Shown here in pieces: positions 23,517 through 32,956 of a stretch of DNA of 64,000 bases. This DNA is from Methylophaga sp. UBA3192 (lineage in GTDB: Bacteria; Pseudomonadota; Gammaproteobacteria; Nitrosococcales; Methylophagaceae): NCBI GenBank assembly GCA_002363955.1, contig DEXE01000003.1, positions 23,511-87,510 of the forward strand, given 5' to 3'. Under the pieces are notes generated by a model, which saw only the letters and a list, made by a program, of their open reading frames with translations, made no database searches and had not been told where the DNA came from. The position numbers and the translations under genes were made by a program. Each line of letters opens with the position of its first letter. Within the stretch, counting starts at the first letter, position 1.

Positions 23517-24632
23517 TCAGCGACCAATAGCAAAGGTTTCTGTGGTGTTACTTTTCTGTTCAGCAAAGAATTGATAGATATCTTTCAACTCTTCGCCGGA
23601 AAAACGGATCAGAATCAATTCCTGTCCCGGATGAATGATGTTTGGATCATATCCCATGGTATGGGTATTAAAGTTATAGACATAACTGGTCGAGACTTTC
23701 TGATGCAGGATTTTACCAAGAAAAGAACTTAAACCAGTGGGCAAAGGTTCATCGGCGTCCGCCGGAATAAGCACACTGACATTTTGTTCAGCACCGTTTC
23801 GTTGCAGACGGATACCCTGACGAAAATTACGAATCAAACCTGTTTGAATAATGCCCCACAAACCTTGGATATCTTCTTCTGTTACCCGATGCAGATAAAA
23901 CAGACTGTCCTGCATTTCGGCCGTATCACTATCAATTAAATCGGCGATATCCAGCTTCTGTACACCACGACTGATCGTCACAGACATTTCCTGATCCGCT
24001 GGTATATCAGCATCTGCCAGTTCGCTGGCTTTAATCTGCCTGACCTGTTTCTGTTGACGGATCTGTGTAACAGGTGCTGTGTGATCGATATCTTCACGTT
24101 TTAATAACTCCACCAGCGGAGCAGTGATGGTCTCGCCCTGCTCAGTCACAATGGTAACGGGAGCGATATGATCCTCTTCTTCAGCTTCCAGCTCCTGTAA
24201 CGTGGTATTTTCGCGGATTTGTTCAGTATAGCGGAGAGTCAGGGGGGTATCAGCGCTAAGCGATTTATCATCCATCAGACTTTTCAGTGTCGTGACACGT
24301 TGTTCCAGCTCCGGCAGAGCAATAATACTGTCTGGTCGGACAAACATATCTTCGTATTCATTGACAATAATCGAATCCGAGTTGGAATCAGCCAAACGAT
24401 CTACAAACTCTTCTGCTTCCTGCTCACGAATGGTTTCACTGTCGGGCAACTCTTCTGCGGAGCGGATTATTTCCAGCGGTAAATCCGGTTCGATGACTTC
24501 TATCGGAGGATCAACAGTGAGCTCACTGCGATTTGGCGGGGCGTCACTCCATAACAAGTAGCCAAACAGTAATAACACGATAACAGCGAGTATCGCCGCG
24601 ACTATTGTAGAACCTGTACGGGCTCGATCCAT
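23517..24632 (-). CDS. Membrane-anchored acidic protein of unknown function
   Basis: A 371-residue protein with one N-terminal transmembrane helix (about 9-29) and a very acidic Glu/Asp-rich region up to about 240, probably periplasmic. The last 120 residues (HRVTEEDIQGLWGIIQTGL to HPGQELILIRFSGEEL) resemble a stretched LysM-like fold: a start where D and LW are placed as in LysM, and a closing IHPGQELILI. I therefore suspect a peptidoglycan-binding role but cannot confirm it. It follows the amidase and mutL genes on the same strand, with 27 bp to mutL, which supports a cell-envelope link. Confidence 0.6.
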   Translation of the reverse strand: MDRARTGSTIVAAILAVIVLLLFGYLLWSDAPPNRSELTVDPPIEVIEPDLPLEIIRSAEELPDSETIREQEAEEFVDRLADSNSDSIIVNEYEDMFVRPDSIIALPELEQRVTTLKSLMDDKSLSADTPLTLRYTEQIRENTTLQELEAEEEDHIAPVTIVTEQGETITAPLVELLKREDIDHTAPVTQIRQQKQVRQIKASELADADIPADQEMSVTISRGVQKLDIADLIDSDTAEMQDSLFYLHRVTEEDIQGLWGIIQTGLIRNFRQGIRLQRNGAEQNVSVLIPADADEPLPTGLSSFLGKILHQKVSTSYVYNFNTHTMGYDPNIIHPGQELILIRFSGEELKDIYQFFAEQKSNTTETFAIGR

Positions 24633-24659
24633 TTGAAAACCGCCTCAGTGCATGTTTAT

Positions 24660-26336
24660 TCAGTCCGAGAATAAGCTACCCAGTGTTAGCAAATCAAGTT
24701 TCCGGCACCATGACTGATGAATACATTCCGATGGGGATACATTCTGCAGCCATTGCTCAGTCTGTTGCGGTTGAATCGTGTCAGTCGTTTGCAGCAGGTT
24801 CAACAGATGTTGACCCAGCATTGTGGCATCCATATTTTTTTGGCTGACCGCATCTATGACGCTAATCACCATGGTTTTCAGATCTAACTGTGCCAGCGCG
24901 ACAGGAATTTTTTTAATGATGAGTGAATCATCCTGTGGCTGCAGTTCGAAACCAAAGTTGTCCAGCAAGCTCTGTTGTTCAGCAACAGCTACTTGCTGAG
25001 CGGCAGTACAAGGGATATTCAGTGGAACTAATATCGGGCGGCTTTGTAATGGCAGTTTTTGCAGATGCCCGGCAAATTGTTGCTGGCGCAAAGTTGACAG
25101 AGCCCTGGGTAAATCAATCAGGTAATGCTGTTGCTGAAACAGTGCCCAGGCAAAGCGTTGATGCAATACCTGTATTAACTGAAAACCATCTGTTGAATTG
25201 GATCGATTCACCGGAAATGCTATCTGCAGTGACGATTCATGCCGGGCATTGGAAAACTGGTGCTCCTGATAGTTGGCAGTGGATTCTGCAATACGTGGTG
25301 CAGAAGAAGCTGATGACGGAACGGAGTGCACAGGTCTGATTTGTCCATGTAATTCATCGCTAATGGCCCGATGAATAAGGCCGTGAATCAGTCGGGTCTC
25401 GCGAAACCGAACTTCGTGTTTGGTAGGATGCACATTAACATCCACTCGGTCCAGTGGAATTGTCATGTATAAAACATAAGCCGGATGCCGGCCGGCCGGA
25501 ATGAGATCCGCATAAGCCTGACGAATCACCTGACTTATCAGTCGATCCCGGATGACCCGGCCATTAATAAAAAAGTATTGCTGATCGGCTTGTGGCCGAT
25601 GTGCTTCGGTATGACCCAACCAACCTTTGATATTGATGACATCAAATTGCTGGTCAATAACAAGTGCTTGTTTGACGAAGGTTTGTCCACAGATTTTGCC
25701 AATCCTGGCTAATTGCTGTGCATCGGTCTGAGCAATCGGCAGATTTAATTTTTGCTGACCATTTAAATTACACTGAAACCGCACATCAAATTGGCTTAAT
25801 GCCAGACGTTGCAGTGTCGTGAGAATCTGTTGCTGTTCGGTGCGGGCACTGCGAAGAAAGCGTCGGCGTGCAGGCAGGTTGAAGAAAAGATCACGCACCG
25901 CCACGGTCGTACCTTTCGGATGTGGAACCGGCTCAGGCATATCTGTTTCAAAATGGATTTGCCAGCCACATTCACTATCATGTTGTCTGGAAATCAAACT
26001 CAGATTGGAAACCGAGCTGATACTGGGTAAGGCTTCTCCACGAAATCCCAGACTGGAAATCTGGCTCAGCTGATCACTGGAAGAAATTTTGCTGGTGGCA
26101 TGGCGACTGAGTGCCAGACAGAGATCATCAGGATGAATACCTGAGCCATTGTCCCGAACCTGAATCAGCTGACTGCCGGATCCTTCAATGGTGACATCAA
26201 TTTCCGTTGTGGCTGCATCAAGGCTGTTTTCGACCAGCTCCTTAATGACTGATGCCGGGCGTTCGATAACTTCGCCAGCCGCAATCTGATTGGCGAGTTG
26301 CAAGGGGAGAGCATGGATACGTTTCGGTGTCAGCAT
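24660..26336 (-). CDS. mutL: DNA mismatch repair protein MutL
   Basis: A GHKL-family ATPase that couples MutS mismatch recognition to MutH. The N-terminal motifs are intact: IAAGEVIERPASVIKELVEN, DNGSGI, GFRGEALPSI and the FFNLPARRRFL loop. The C-terminal dimerisation domain is short and lacks the DQHA(X)2E(X)4E endonuclease motif, as expected where MutH does the nicking. The ATG at 26336 gives MLTPKRIH; a GTG at 26342 is also possible. It lies between the amidase and the acidic membrane protein. Confidence 0.95.
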   Translation of the reverse strand: MLTPKRIHALPLQLANQIAAGEVIERPASVIKELVENSLDAATTEIDVTIEGSGSQLIQVRDNGSGIHPDDLCLALSRHATSKISSSDQLSQISSLGFRGEALPSISSVSNLSLISRQHDSECGWQIHFETDMPEPVPHPKGTTVAVRDLFFNLPARRRFLRSARTEQQQILTTLQRLALSQFDVRFQCNLNGQQKLNLPIAQTDAQQLARIGKICGQTFVKQALVIDQQFDVINIKGWLGHTEAHRPQADQQYFFINGRVIRDRLISQVIRQAYADLIPAGRHPAYVLYMTIPLDRVDVNVHPTKHEVRFRETRLIHGLIHRAISDELHGQIRPVHSVPSSASSAPRIAESTANYQEHQFSNARHESSLQIAFPVNRSNSTDGFQLIQVLHQRFAWALFQQQHYLIDLPRALSTLRQQQFAGHLQKLPLQSRPILVPLNIPCTAAQQVAVAEQQSLLDNFGFELQPQDDSLIIKKIPVALAQLDLKTMVISVIDAVSQKNMDATMLGQHLLNLLQTTDTIQPQQTEQWLQNVSPSECIHQSWCRKLDLLTLGSLFSD

Positions 26337-26384
26337 TGACACAGTTTAACAGTTGCGAAGAGGAATTCCGCAGTCAAAAAACGC

Positions 26385-27794
26385 TTAAGGGATTTTCAGT
26401 ATATCACCAACATGTAAGGTACTGGTTTGCAGATTGTTGGTTGATTTAAGTTCCATCATATTCACACGATAACGCTGTGCAATGGCACTGAGTGTATCTC
26501 CACGGCTGACAATATGCTGCTGAGGTTTGACCTGCTGTGTGATGGGGTTACGCTGGAAATAGCTGCGAATCCCGGCCAACATGGCTTGAGCAAGTTTGTT
26601 CTGGTGATTGACATCGTTGAGCTTGCGTTCTTCTTCGGGGTTAGAAATAAATGCTGTTTCTACCAGAACCGATGGAATATCCGGTGACTTAAGTACCACG
26701 AAAGCCGCTGATTCAACTTGTTTTTTATGCACAGGTCCAACCCGCTTCAAGCCACCCAGAACACTGTTGCCGACTTCCAGACTGGCTTCCAGACTGGCAG
26801 TTTGAGACAAGTCGAGTAATACCGACGCCAACAAATCATCTTTGTCTTCCAGACTGATTCCACCAGCCAGATCTGCAGCATTTTCCCGATCAGCCAAAAT
26901 CTGGGCTGCTTCACTGCTGGCACCGCGGGAAGACAGAACATAGACGGAAGAGCCTTTGGCACTGGTACGCTGAAACGCATCGGCATGGATAGAGATAAAC
27001 ATATCAGCACCGTTTTGTTTGGCACGTTGAATACGCTGTCTCAGGGTAATAAATTCATCTCGATCCCGCGTCATATAAGCTCGCATGCCCGGCTCGTCGT
27101 TAACCAGTTTAGCCAGTCGTCGTGAGATGGCCAGTACGACATCTTTTTCCCGCGTACCGTTGCGGCCAATTGCTCCCGGATCACGACCGCCATGGCCAGG
27201 ATCAATTGCGATAACAATATCACGACGTGGTAATACTGGTCTGCTTCTCACGGTTGTTGCAGTTGCCTGCGGCAGCTCACTGGATGTTGTTTTAGCCTGC
27301 GAGGGAGCGTCATTATTTTTTGCCTGATTAGACGAAGGCTGATCAGTCGATGTTTCAGCATTGGGGTCTGGAGATTGGGTCGTTTTATTTTTGGCAACAG
27401 CAGCAGTGGCTGGCCCATGTTTTAAATCAACCAGCAGACGATGGGAGTATTCACCTTCAGGAATCAAGGCTCGGATTTCATAATCTGTGGCTTGTTTAAG
27501 ATCAAATACCAAACGATAGGTATTTTGATCGTGCTGGGCATGGCGAATTTTATCGACCACGGCACTGTTGAAAGTGGGGGCAATTAAGGCTTTATTGACT
27601 TTGGCCGCTTTAATATCCACAACTAAACGATGCGGGTTGGTCAGGGTAAAACTCTTGTACTCCAGTGCTTTATCCAGATCCAGCACAACGCGGGTCAGGT
27701 TTTCATTTTGGGAGACACGGATATTTTCTACCGATGCGCTATGCGCCGTGGCAGTTAATATCAGCATTATCCATCCCAATAATAAACGAGACAT
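26385..27794 (-). CDS. amiC: N-acetylmuramoyl-L-alanine amidase (AmiC/AmiB type)
   Basis: A periplasmic cell-wall hydrolase that splits daughter cells. Domains in order: signal peptide (about 1-20), AMIN domain (about 25-125, RVVLDLDKALEYKSF and LVFDLKQATDY), a low-complexity linker, the Amidase_3 domain with zinc ligands in IDPGHGGRDPG, the conserved SIHADAF and VLVETAFISNPEEE, and a C-terminal LysM (HIVSRGDTLSAIAQRYRV to HVGDILKIP). With 469 residues it matches AmiB/AmiC plus LysM. ATG 27794 is preferred to 27851 because AGGA lies 7 nt upstream and it starts the signal peptide. The mutL-amidase-tsaE-nnr order is common in gammaproteobacteria. Confidence 0.93.
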   Translation of the reverse strand: MSRLLLGWIMLILTATAHSASVENIRVSQNENLTRVVLDLDKALEYKSFTLTNPHRLVVDIKAAKVNKALIAPTFNSAVVDKIRHAQHDQNTYRLVFDLKQATDYEIRALIPEGEYSHRLLVDLKHGPATAAVAKNKTTQSPDPNAETSTDQPSSNQAKNNDAPSQAKTTSSELPQATATTVRSRPVLPRRDIVIAIDPGHGGRDPGAIGRNGTREKDVVLAISRRLAKLVNDEPGMRAYMTRDRDEFITLRQRIQRAKQNGADMFISIHADAFQRTSAKGSSVYVLSSRGASSEAAQILADRENAADLAGGISLEDKDDLLASVLLDLSQTASLEASLEVGNSVLGGLKRVGPVHKKQVESAAFVVLKSPDIPSVLVETAFISNPEEERKLNDVNHQNKLAQAMLAGIRSYFQRNPITQQVKPQQHIVSRGDTLSAIAQRYRVNMMELKSTNNLQTSTLHVGDILKIP

Positions 27795-27895
27795 AGTCAG
27801 TTCCTGCAATTTACTCAGCCTTAGTTTGTGATTGAAGGAATAAAAAATCAAGACTTTTTTCTATATTTTTAAAAGAGATACAGAGTAAAGCTGAA

Positions 27896-28348
27896 TTAAT
27901 TGTGAAGTTTTTCGCAGATATCTGACGCGACTTCTGAATAAGCAGTAAGAATCACTTGTCGGCCGGAAGACTGATAATTCAATGAGATCAGCAGATCCGG
28001 TTCAGGTAATACACCTTTACCTTGCTCCGGCCATTCGATTAATGTCAGGGTATTTGCAGAAAAATAATCCTCAATACCGAGATAGAGTAATTCTTCCGGA
28101 TCCGCCAGGCGATACAGATCAAAATGATAAACATCCCGCTGATGGATAATGTAATGTTCCACCAGAGTGTAGGTCGGACTTTTGACTTTTCCAGTATGTC
28201 CCAGAGCGGTAAGTAGCCCCCGGACAAAAGTGGTTTTGCCAGCTCCAAGATCACCTTTCAGATGAATGCAAAATGCTGATTCGGGCAATAATACTGCCAG
28301 TTTAGCAGCCAAATCCAGGGTGGATTGTTCGTCAGCGAGCCAGAGCAT
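27896..28348 (-). CDS. tsaE: tRNA threonylcarbamoyladenosine biosynthesis ATPase TsaE
   Basis: The ATPase partner of TsaB/TsaD in making the t6A37 modification of ANN-decoding tRNAs. The 150-residue protein has Walker A in LKGDLGAGKTTFVRGLL, the switch-like KSPTYTLVEHY and VYHFDLYRL, and the end motif LTLIEWPEQG. Its start overlaps the nnr stop by one base, so the two are coupled. Confidence 0.95.
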   Translation of the reverse strand: MLWLADEQSTLDLAAKLAVLLPESAFCIHLKGDLGAGKTTFVRGLLTALGHTGKVKSPTYTLVEHYIIHQRDVYHFDLYRLADPEELLYLGIEDYFSANTLTLIEWPEQGKGVLPEPDLLISLNYQSSGRQVILTAYSEVASDICEKLHN

Positions 28349-29838
28349 TAATAGATAAGGTTCGCTAATCGACGGAGATGTGGCATCAAATCCATTGCCA
28401 GTGTCCCGCGTTCACCATCCAATTCAGCAGCTCTGTCCGCTGCCATACCATGTAATGTCACGCCAACACAGGCTGCATCCATTATCGGGAAATGTTGTGC
28501 CAGCAAACCGCCTATGACACCAGCCAGTACATCACCCATACCTCCACTGCCCATTCCTGGATTACCCCAGGTGGAGAGGCGGGTAGGCGCTTCTCCGTTT
28601 GAGATTAATGAGCCGGATCCTTTCAGCACGACCACACCACCATAACGTCTTTGCAGCTCATAAACGGCTGCAAAACGATCGGCTTGAATATCTTCTGAGC
28701 TGCAACCCAACAAGCGTGCAGCTTCACCCGGATGTGGTGTGAGCACCCAATTGTCATGATGTTGCGGATTTTTGCTCAGCAGGTTTAATGCGTCAGCATC
28801 CACTACCATGGGTAAGTTGGTCTCAATCGCTTTGTGGAATAACGCAATACCCCATTCACTCTGGCCTAAACCGGGACCAACCGTTAAGGCATTGGCCGGA
28901 CGTAACAACGCTTCCAGATCACCGGCATCCTCCACGCCGTAGCACATCAATTCCGGTCGGGCCAGATTGAGGATTGGGCCATGCGTGCTGCGGGTGGCAA
29001 TACTAATCAGTCCTGCGCCAACACGCGCCCCTGCTTCTGCGGCAACACGTGCTGCTCCCGGCATTCCGTGGTCACCACCAATAATAAATAAATGACCGTA
29101 TAGACCTTTATGTCCTGTGCGCTCACGCGGTGCTAATCCAGCTGCGTCATTTTCAAGACTGACGCGACGTGCAATTGGAGTAAAGACGTTATAAATGGCG
29201 GAAGGGACTTTTAGCGAATCAAAACAGACCTCACCGCAAAAGTTCGGCCCTTCACCGGTAAACAGGCCTTTATTCAGGCCAAGAAAGCTCAAGGTGATGG
29301 TAGCGTGAACTGCTGTTCCCAGAGCTCGCCCGGTATTGGCGTGAATGCCGGAAGGAATGTCCAGCGCCAGAACGGGAATACGTTTGGTATGCTGGTTGAT
29401 AGCATCAATGGCGAGAGCGTAGTCACCACTTACTTCACGGTTAAGACCTGTCCCTAAAAGCGCATCCACAATAACGTCGGTCGTGGGTAATTTATCTTCA
29501 AAGCGATGAATTTCATTACCCGTTGCAATATAGGCTTCACGGGCCGCGAGCGCTTCCTGGCTCATTTCCTTCTCGTCGCCAACTTGAAATGCCACGACAC
29601 GGTAATCTTTTGCTAACGCCTGACGAGCTAACTCAAAACCATCGCCTCCATTATTACCGGTACCGCAGACCACCAGAATGCGTTCGGCTTGAGGCCAGTA
29701 ATTTTTAATTGCATCCAGCGCCGCTTCTCCAGCACGTGACATTAATTTTGCTGGGGAAATGTTATGTTGCTCCGTAACGATACGTTCCAGTTCACGGGTT
29801 TGCTCAGCAGTGTAGAGTTCATGTGGCAAGGTCGACAT
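28348..29838 (-). CDS. nnr: Bifunctional NAD(P)HX epimerase and ADP-dependent dehydratase
   Basis: Repairs hydrated NAD(P)H. The N-terminal epimerase domain (about 1-215) has VVCGTGNNGGDGFELARQA and VDALLGTGLNREV. The C-terminal carbohydrate-kinase-like dehydratase (about 225-496) has IIGGDHGMPGAARVAAEAG, VLTPHPGEAARLLG and the nucleotide loop NPGMGSGGMGDVLAGVIGGL. At 496 residues it is the complete fusion as in E. coli NnrD/YjeF. It diverges from queG with 46 bp between starts. Confidence 0.95.
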   Translation of the reverse strand: MSTLPHELYTAEQTRELERIVTEQHNISPAKLMSRAGEAALDAIKNYWPQAERILVVCGTGNNGGDGFELARQALAKDYRVVAFQVGDEKEMSQEALAAREAYIATGNEIHRFEDKLPTTDVIVDALLGTGLNREVSGDYALAIDAINQHTKRIPVLALDIPSGIHANTGRALGTAVHATITLSFLGLNKGLFTGEGPNFCGEVCFDSLKVPSAIYNVFTPIARRVSLENDAAGLAPRERTGHKGLYGHLFIIGGDHGMPGAARVAAEAGARVGAGLISIATRSTHGPILNLARPELMCYGVEDAGDLEALLRPANALTVGPGLGQSEWGIALFHKAIETNLPMVVDADALNLLSKNPQHHDNWVLTPHPGEAARLLGCSSEDIQADRFAAVYELQRRYGGVVVLKGSGSLISNGEAPTRLSTWGNPGMGSGGMGDVLAGVIGGLLAQHFPIMDAACVGVTLHGMAADRAAELDGERGTLAMDLMPHLRRLANLIY

Positions 29839-29884
29839 AAAATAATATCCCGATGAAAAAATTCAGTTCTTTATAATAGCCCGC

Positions 29885-30958
29885 ATGGCCGATCCAAATA
29901 CAGTGCAGTTCTCCCGTGCGCTCCTTGCAGATATGCAAATCTGGGCGCGTTCGCTTGGCTTTCAACAGCTAGGGGTCAGTGATATTGACTTGTCTGTCGC
30001 AGAAGATCAATTACAACACTGGCTGGCACGCGGATTTCATGGCGAAATGGACTTCATGCAACGTCATGGCAGCTTGCGGAGCCATCCTGAAGAATTAGTG
30101 CCTGGCACGGTTCGTGTGATTACGGCGAGAATGGATTACTGGCCGGAAACCGCGGCCGATGCCTGGCAGGTGATGGGGAACAGTGAACTTGGTTTTGTTT
30201 CCCGTTATGCCCTGGGCCGGGATTATCACAAATTGATACGTAAGCGTTTACTCCGCCTTTCACAAAGAATTGAAGAGGCTGTTGGGGAAATGGGCTATCG
30301 TGTATTCACCGACAGTGCCCCAGTGATGGAAAAGGCATTGGCACAGAAATCCGGTCTGGGCTGGATAGGCAAGCATACTAATGTATTAAACCGTCAAAAT
30401 GGTTCGTATTTTTTCCTGGGGGAAATTTACACTGATCTGCCTCTGCCGTTAACCGAACCGGTATCCGAGCATTGTGGCAGTTGTACTGCGTGCATTGATA
30501 TCTGTCCGACTCAGGCCATTGTCGCGCCTTATGAACTGGATGCACGCCGTTGTATTTCCTATCTGACCATTGAGCTGCGTGGCAGCATTCCAATTGAATT
30601 CCGCTCAATGATGGGCAATCGTATTTATGGCTGTGATGACTGTCAGCTGGTTTGCCCGTGGAACAAGTTTGCTCAGATGACCACGGAATCAGCCTATCTG
30701 CCGCGACAAGGTCTGGATGCGCCACAGTTAGTCGATTTGTTTGGCTGGACAGAACAGGAATTTCTGCAGCGACTGGAAGGCAGTCCAATACGACGTATTG
30801 GCTATGAATGCTGGTTGCGTAATATTGCAGTTGCCCTGGGGAATGCTCAGACTAGTGACAGTGTGTTGGCAGCATTAAATAACCGGGCAGGGCATCCTTC
30901 CGAGTTAGTTCGCGAACATGTGCTTTGGGCCTTGGCGCAACACCAACGATTGTCATAA
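29885..30958 (+). CDS. queG: Epoxyqueuosine reductase
   Basis: The last step of queuosine synthesis in tRNA; a cobalamin- and [4Fe-4S]-dependent reductase. The 357-residue protein shows FMQRHGSLRSHPEELVPG, DSAPVMEKALAQKSGLGWIGKHTN and two ferredoxin-type clusters, CGSCTACIDICPTQAI and the later GCDDCQLVCPWN. The stop codon overlaps the Pho box for the downstream phoX gene. The 3' end carries HEAT-like residues LVREHVLWAL as in other members. Confidence 0.96.
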   Translation: MADPNTVQFSRALLADMQIWARSLGFQQLGVSDIDLSVAEDQLQHWLARGFHGEMDFMQRHGSLRSHPEELVPGTVRVITARMDYWPETAADAWQVMGNSELGFVSRYALGRDYHKLIRKRLLRLSQRIEEAVGEMGYRVFTDSAPVMEKALAQKSGLGWIGKHTNVLNRQNGSYFFLGEIYTDLPLPLTEPVSEHCGSCTACIDICPTQAIVAPYELDARRCISYLTIELRGSIPIEFRSMMGNRIYGCDDCQLVCPWNKFAQMTTESAYLPRQGLDAPQLVDLFGWTEQEFLQRLEGSPIRRIGYECWLRNIAVALGNAQTSDSVLAALNNRAGHPSELVREHVLWALAQHQRLS

Positions 30959-30967
30959 CTTTGTCAC
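30950..30967 (+). promoter_or_regulatory. Pho box (PhoB site) of phoX
   Basis: TTGTCATAACTTTGTCAC is two 7-bp direct half-sites (TTGTCAT and TTGTCAC) 4 bp apart, nearly the CTGTCAT-N4-CTGTCAC consensus for PhoB. It overlaps the queG stop codon and lies about 93 bp upstream of the phoX start. A degenerate -10 (CATTAA, 30975-30980) follows at about the distance expected when PhoB replaces the -35 contact. Phosphate-starvation control of phoX is the natural reading. Confidence 0.75.
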
Positions 30968-31059
30968 GCCGTCGCATTAAGTTGTCTTTTTAGTGATGGA
31001 GTTATCCGCTACGGAATAGGTCAGAACCACTCGTGTGATAAATACATTCAGGAAAAAGC

Positions 31060-32946
31060 ATGTTGGAAAACAGCTTCGATAATCTTATACAGAAACAACT
31101 CAGCCGCCGTTCTGTGCTGCAATTTGGTTTGGGAGCGATGCTCGCATCGGCTATGCCATTGTCTTCTGCGGCAACCATATTGCAGCTTCATCCTCAATTA
31201 ATGGGCTTTAAAGCGATTCCTGTGGCGGATTTACTGGATGAAGTGGTGGTGCCGGAAGGCTATCGGGCAGAAGTATTTTACCGCTGGGGCGATCCGGTTT
31301 CTGACGGTCCTGTTTTCAATATGGATGCCAGCAATTCGGCAGCAGAACAGGCTCTTCAGGCCGGCATGCATCATGATGCGATTCATTTTTATTCCTTGCC
31401 TGCCGATTCAGCCAACTCGGATCACGGTTTGCTGGTGATGAACCATGAATACCTGGATCTGGATATCATTCACACTGATGGCAGCCATACACATGCTCCA
31501 GAAACCTATACGGCTGACAAAGTCGCCAAAGAACAAAACGCGCATGGTGTGTCGCTGATTGAGGTCAAGCGTGATAATGGTCAATGGCAAATTGTCCGGC
31601 CGTCAAAATATGCACGGCGTCTGACGGCGAACAGCGAAATGCAGATAAGCGGCCCGGCGGCGGGGCATGATTTGTTGAAAACCCATGCCGATCCTGACGG
31701 CAAAAATGTGTTGGGTACATTAAATAACTGCGCCAATGGCAAAACCCCGTGGGGGACTTATCTCACCTGCGAAGAGAATTTTCATTACTACTTTGTTTTT
31801 GATCCAAAACATCCAAGGGACGCTGAGACTGAACGACGTTGGAAGCGTTACAAATTAGGGTTCAGTTATTACGGCTGGCAGCAGTTTGATTCGCGTTTTG
31901 ATCTGGATAAAGAACCCAATGAAGCCAATCGTTTTGGCTGGGTGGTTGAATTTGATCCCTACGATCCACAGAGTATTCCGGTTAAACGCACTGCGTTGGG
32001 TCGTTTTGCTCATGAAAATGTCGCCATCAAAGTTGCTGCCGATAATCGTATTGCCTGTTATTCCGGTGATGATGCCCGTTTTGAATATATCTATAAGTTT
32101 GTCACCCGTGACAGCTGGGATGGCACCCCGGGCGCACACCATGGCAAATTGCTGGATGAAGGCGTGTTATTCGTTGCCCGATTTGATGACGAAGGTATTG
32201 GGGTCTGGTTACCTTTAATATATGGGCAGAATGGTCTGATCCCGGAAAATGGATTTAGTGATCAGGGTGATGTGTTAATTCATGCCCGGGCCGCGGCTGA
32301 CCAGTTAGGGGCCACCAAAATGGATCGTCCGGAATGGATCACCGTGCATCCTGAGACAGGCGAGATATTTGTCTCACTGACCAATAACAGTGAACGCAGT
32401 GAAACCAATCCGGCTAACCCCCGACAGCCAAATTTATATGGGCATCTGCTTCGGTTTAATGAGGTCGATGCCACTTCCACCGAATTTACTTGGGAGGTGT
32501 TTGTACTGGCAGGCGGGGAAGAGCATGGTGCGACTATCAACGGAGATATTTTTGCTAACCCCGATGGTTTGATGATTGATCAGCGAGGCCTGCTGTGGGT
32601 ACAAACCGATATCAGCTCAAGCAAAATGAATGAAGGCGAATTTGCTCAGTTTGGTAACAATCAAATGTTGGCAGTAAATCCGGCTACTGGCGAAACCAGA
32701 CGTTTTCTTACCGGGCCGGTGGGATGTGAAGTTACCGGCGTCACCATAACGCCCGACATGAAAACCATGTGGGTCAATATTCAACATCCCGGTGAGATGC
32801 CAGCGGTTTTAGAAAAGCGTGGCATTGTGAAATCCCCCCAAAACCCCAGCGCCGCCAGCAACTGGCCGGATCATCTGCCTAATGGCCGACCTCGTTCCGC
32901 TACCGTGTTAATCACTAAAGAGGATGGTGGGGTGATAGGGACGTGA
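31060..32946 (+). CDS. phoX: PhoX-family alkaline phosphatase (DUF839), Tat-exported
   Basis: A calcium-dependent phosphatase that releases phosphate from organic esters outside the cytoplasm. It has 628 residues, with a twin-arginine signal SRRSVLQFGLGAMLASAM (R16-R17). PhoX-family motifs include DHGLLVMNHEYLD, NNCANGKTPWGTYLTCEENF, RFAHENVAIK, YSGDDARFEYIYKF, NNSERSETNPANPRQPN (calcium-site region) and NPDGLMIDQRGLLWVQTDISS. It is preceded by a Pho box, which supports the functional call. Repeat R4 starts 11 bp after its stop. Confidence 0.93.
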   Translation: MLENSFDNLIQKQLSRRSVLQFGLGAMLASAMPLSSAATILQLHPQLMGFKAIPVADLLDEVVVPEGYRAEVFYRWGDPVSDGPVFNMDASNSAAEQALQAGMHHDAIHFYSLPADSANSDHGLLVMNHEYLDLDIIHTDGSHTHAPETYTADKVAKEQNAHGVSLIEVKRDNGQWQIVRPSKYARRLTANSEMQISGPAAGHDLLKTHADPDGKNVLGTLNNCANGKTPWGTYLTCEENFHYYFVFDPKHPRDAETERRWKRYKLGFSYYGWQQFDSRFDLDKEPNEANRFGWVVEFDPYDPQSIPVKRTALGRFAHENVAIKVAADNRIACYSGDDARFEYIYKFVTRDSWDGTPGAHHGKLLDEGVLFVARFDDEGIGVWLPLIYGQNGLIPENGFSDQGDVLIHARAAADQLGATKMDRPEWITVHPETGEIFVSLTNNSERSETNPANPRQPNLYGHLLRFNEVDATSTEFTWEVFVLAGGEEHGATINGDIFANPDGLMIDQRGLLWVQTDISSSKMNEGEFAQFGNNQMLAVNPATGETRRFLTGPVGCEVTGVTITPDMKTMWVNIQHPGEMPAVLEKRGIVKSPQNPSAASNWPDHLPNGRPRSATVLITKEDGGVIGT

Positions 32947-32956
32947 TTCTGAGTGA

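Noticed and set aside
24923..25339. 138-codon plus-strand ORF inside mutL
   Set aside because: Antisense shadow of the well-supported MutL C-terminal coding region; no ribosome site and no recognisable domain.
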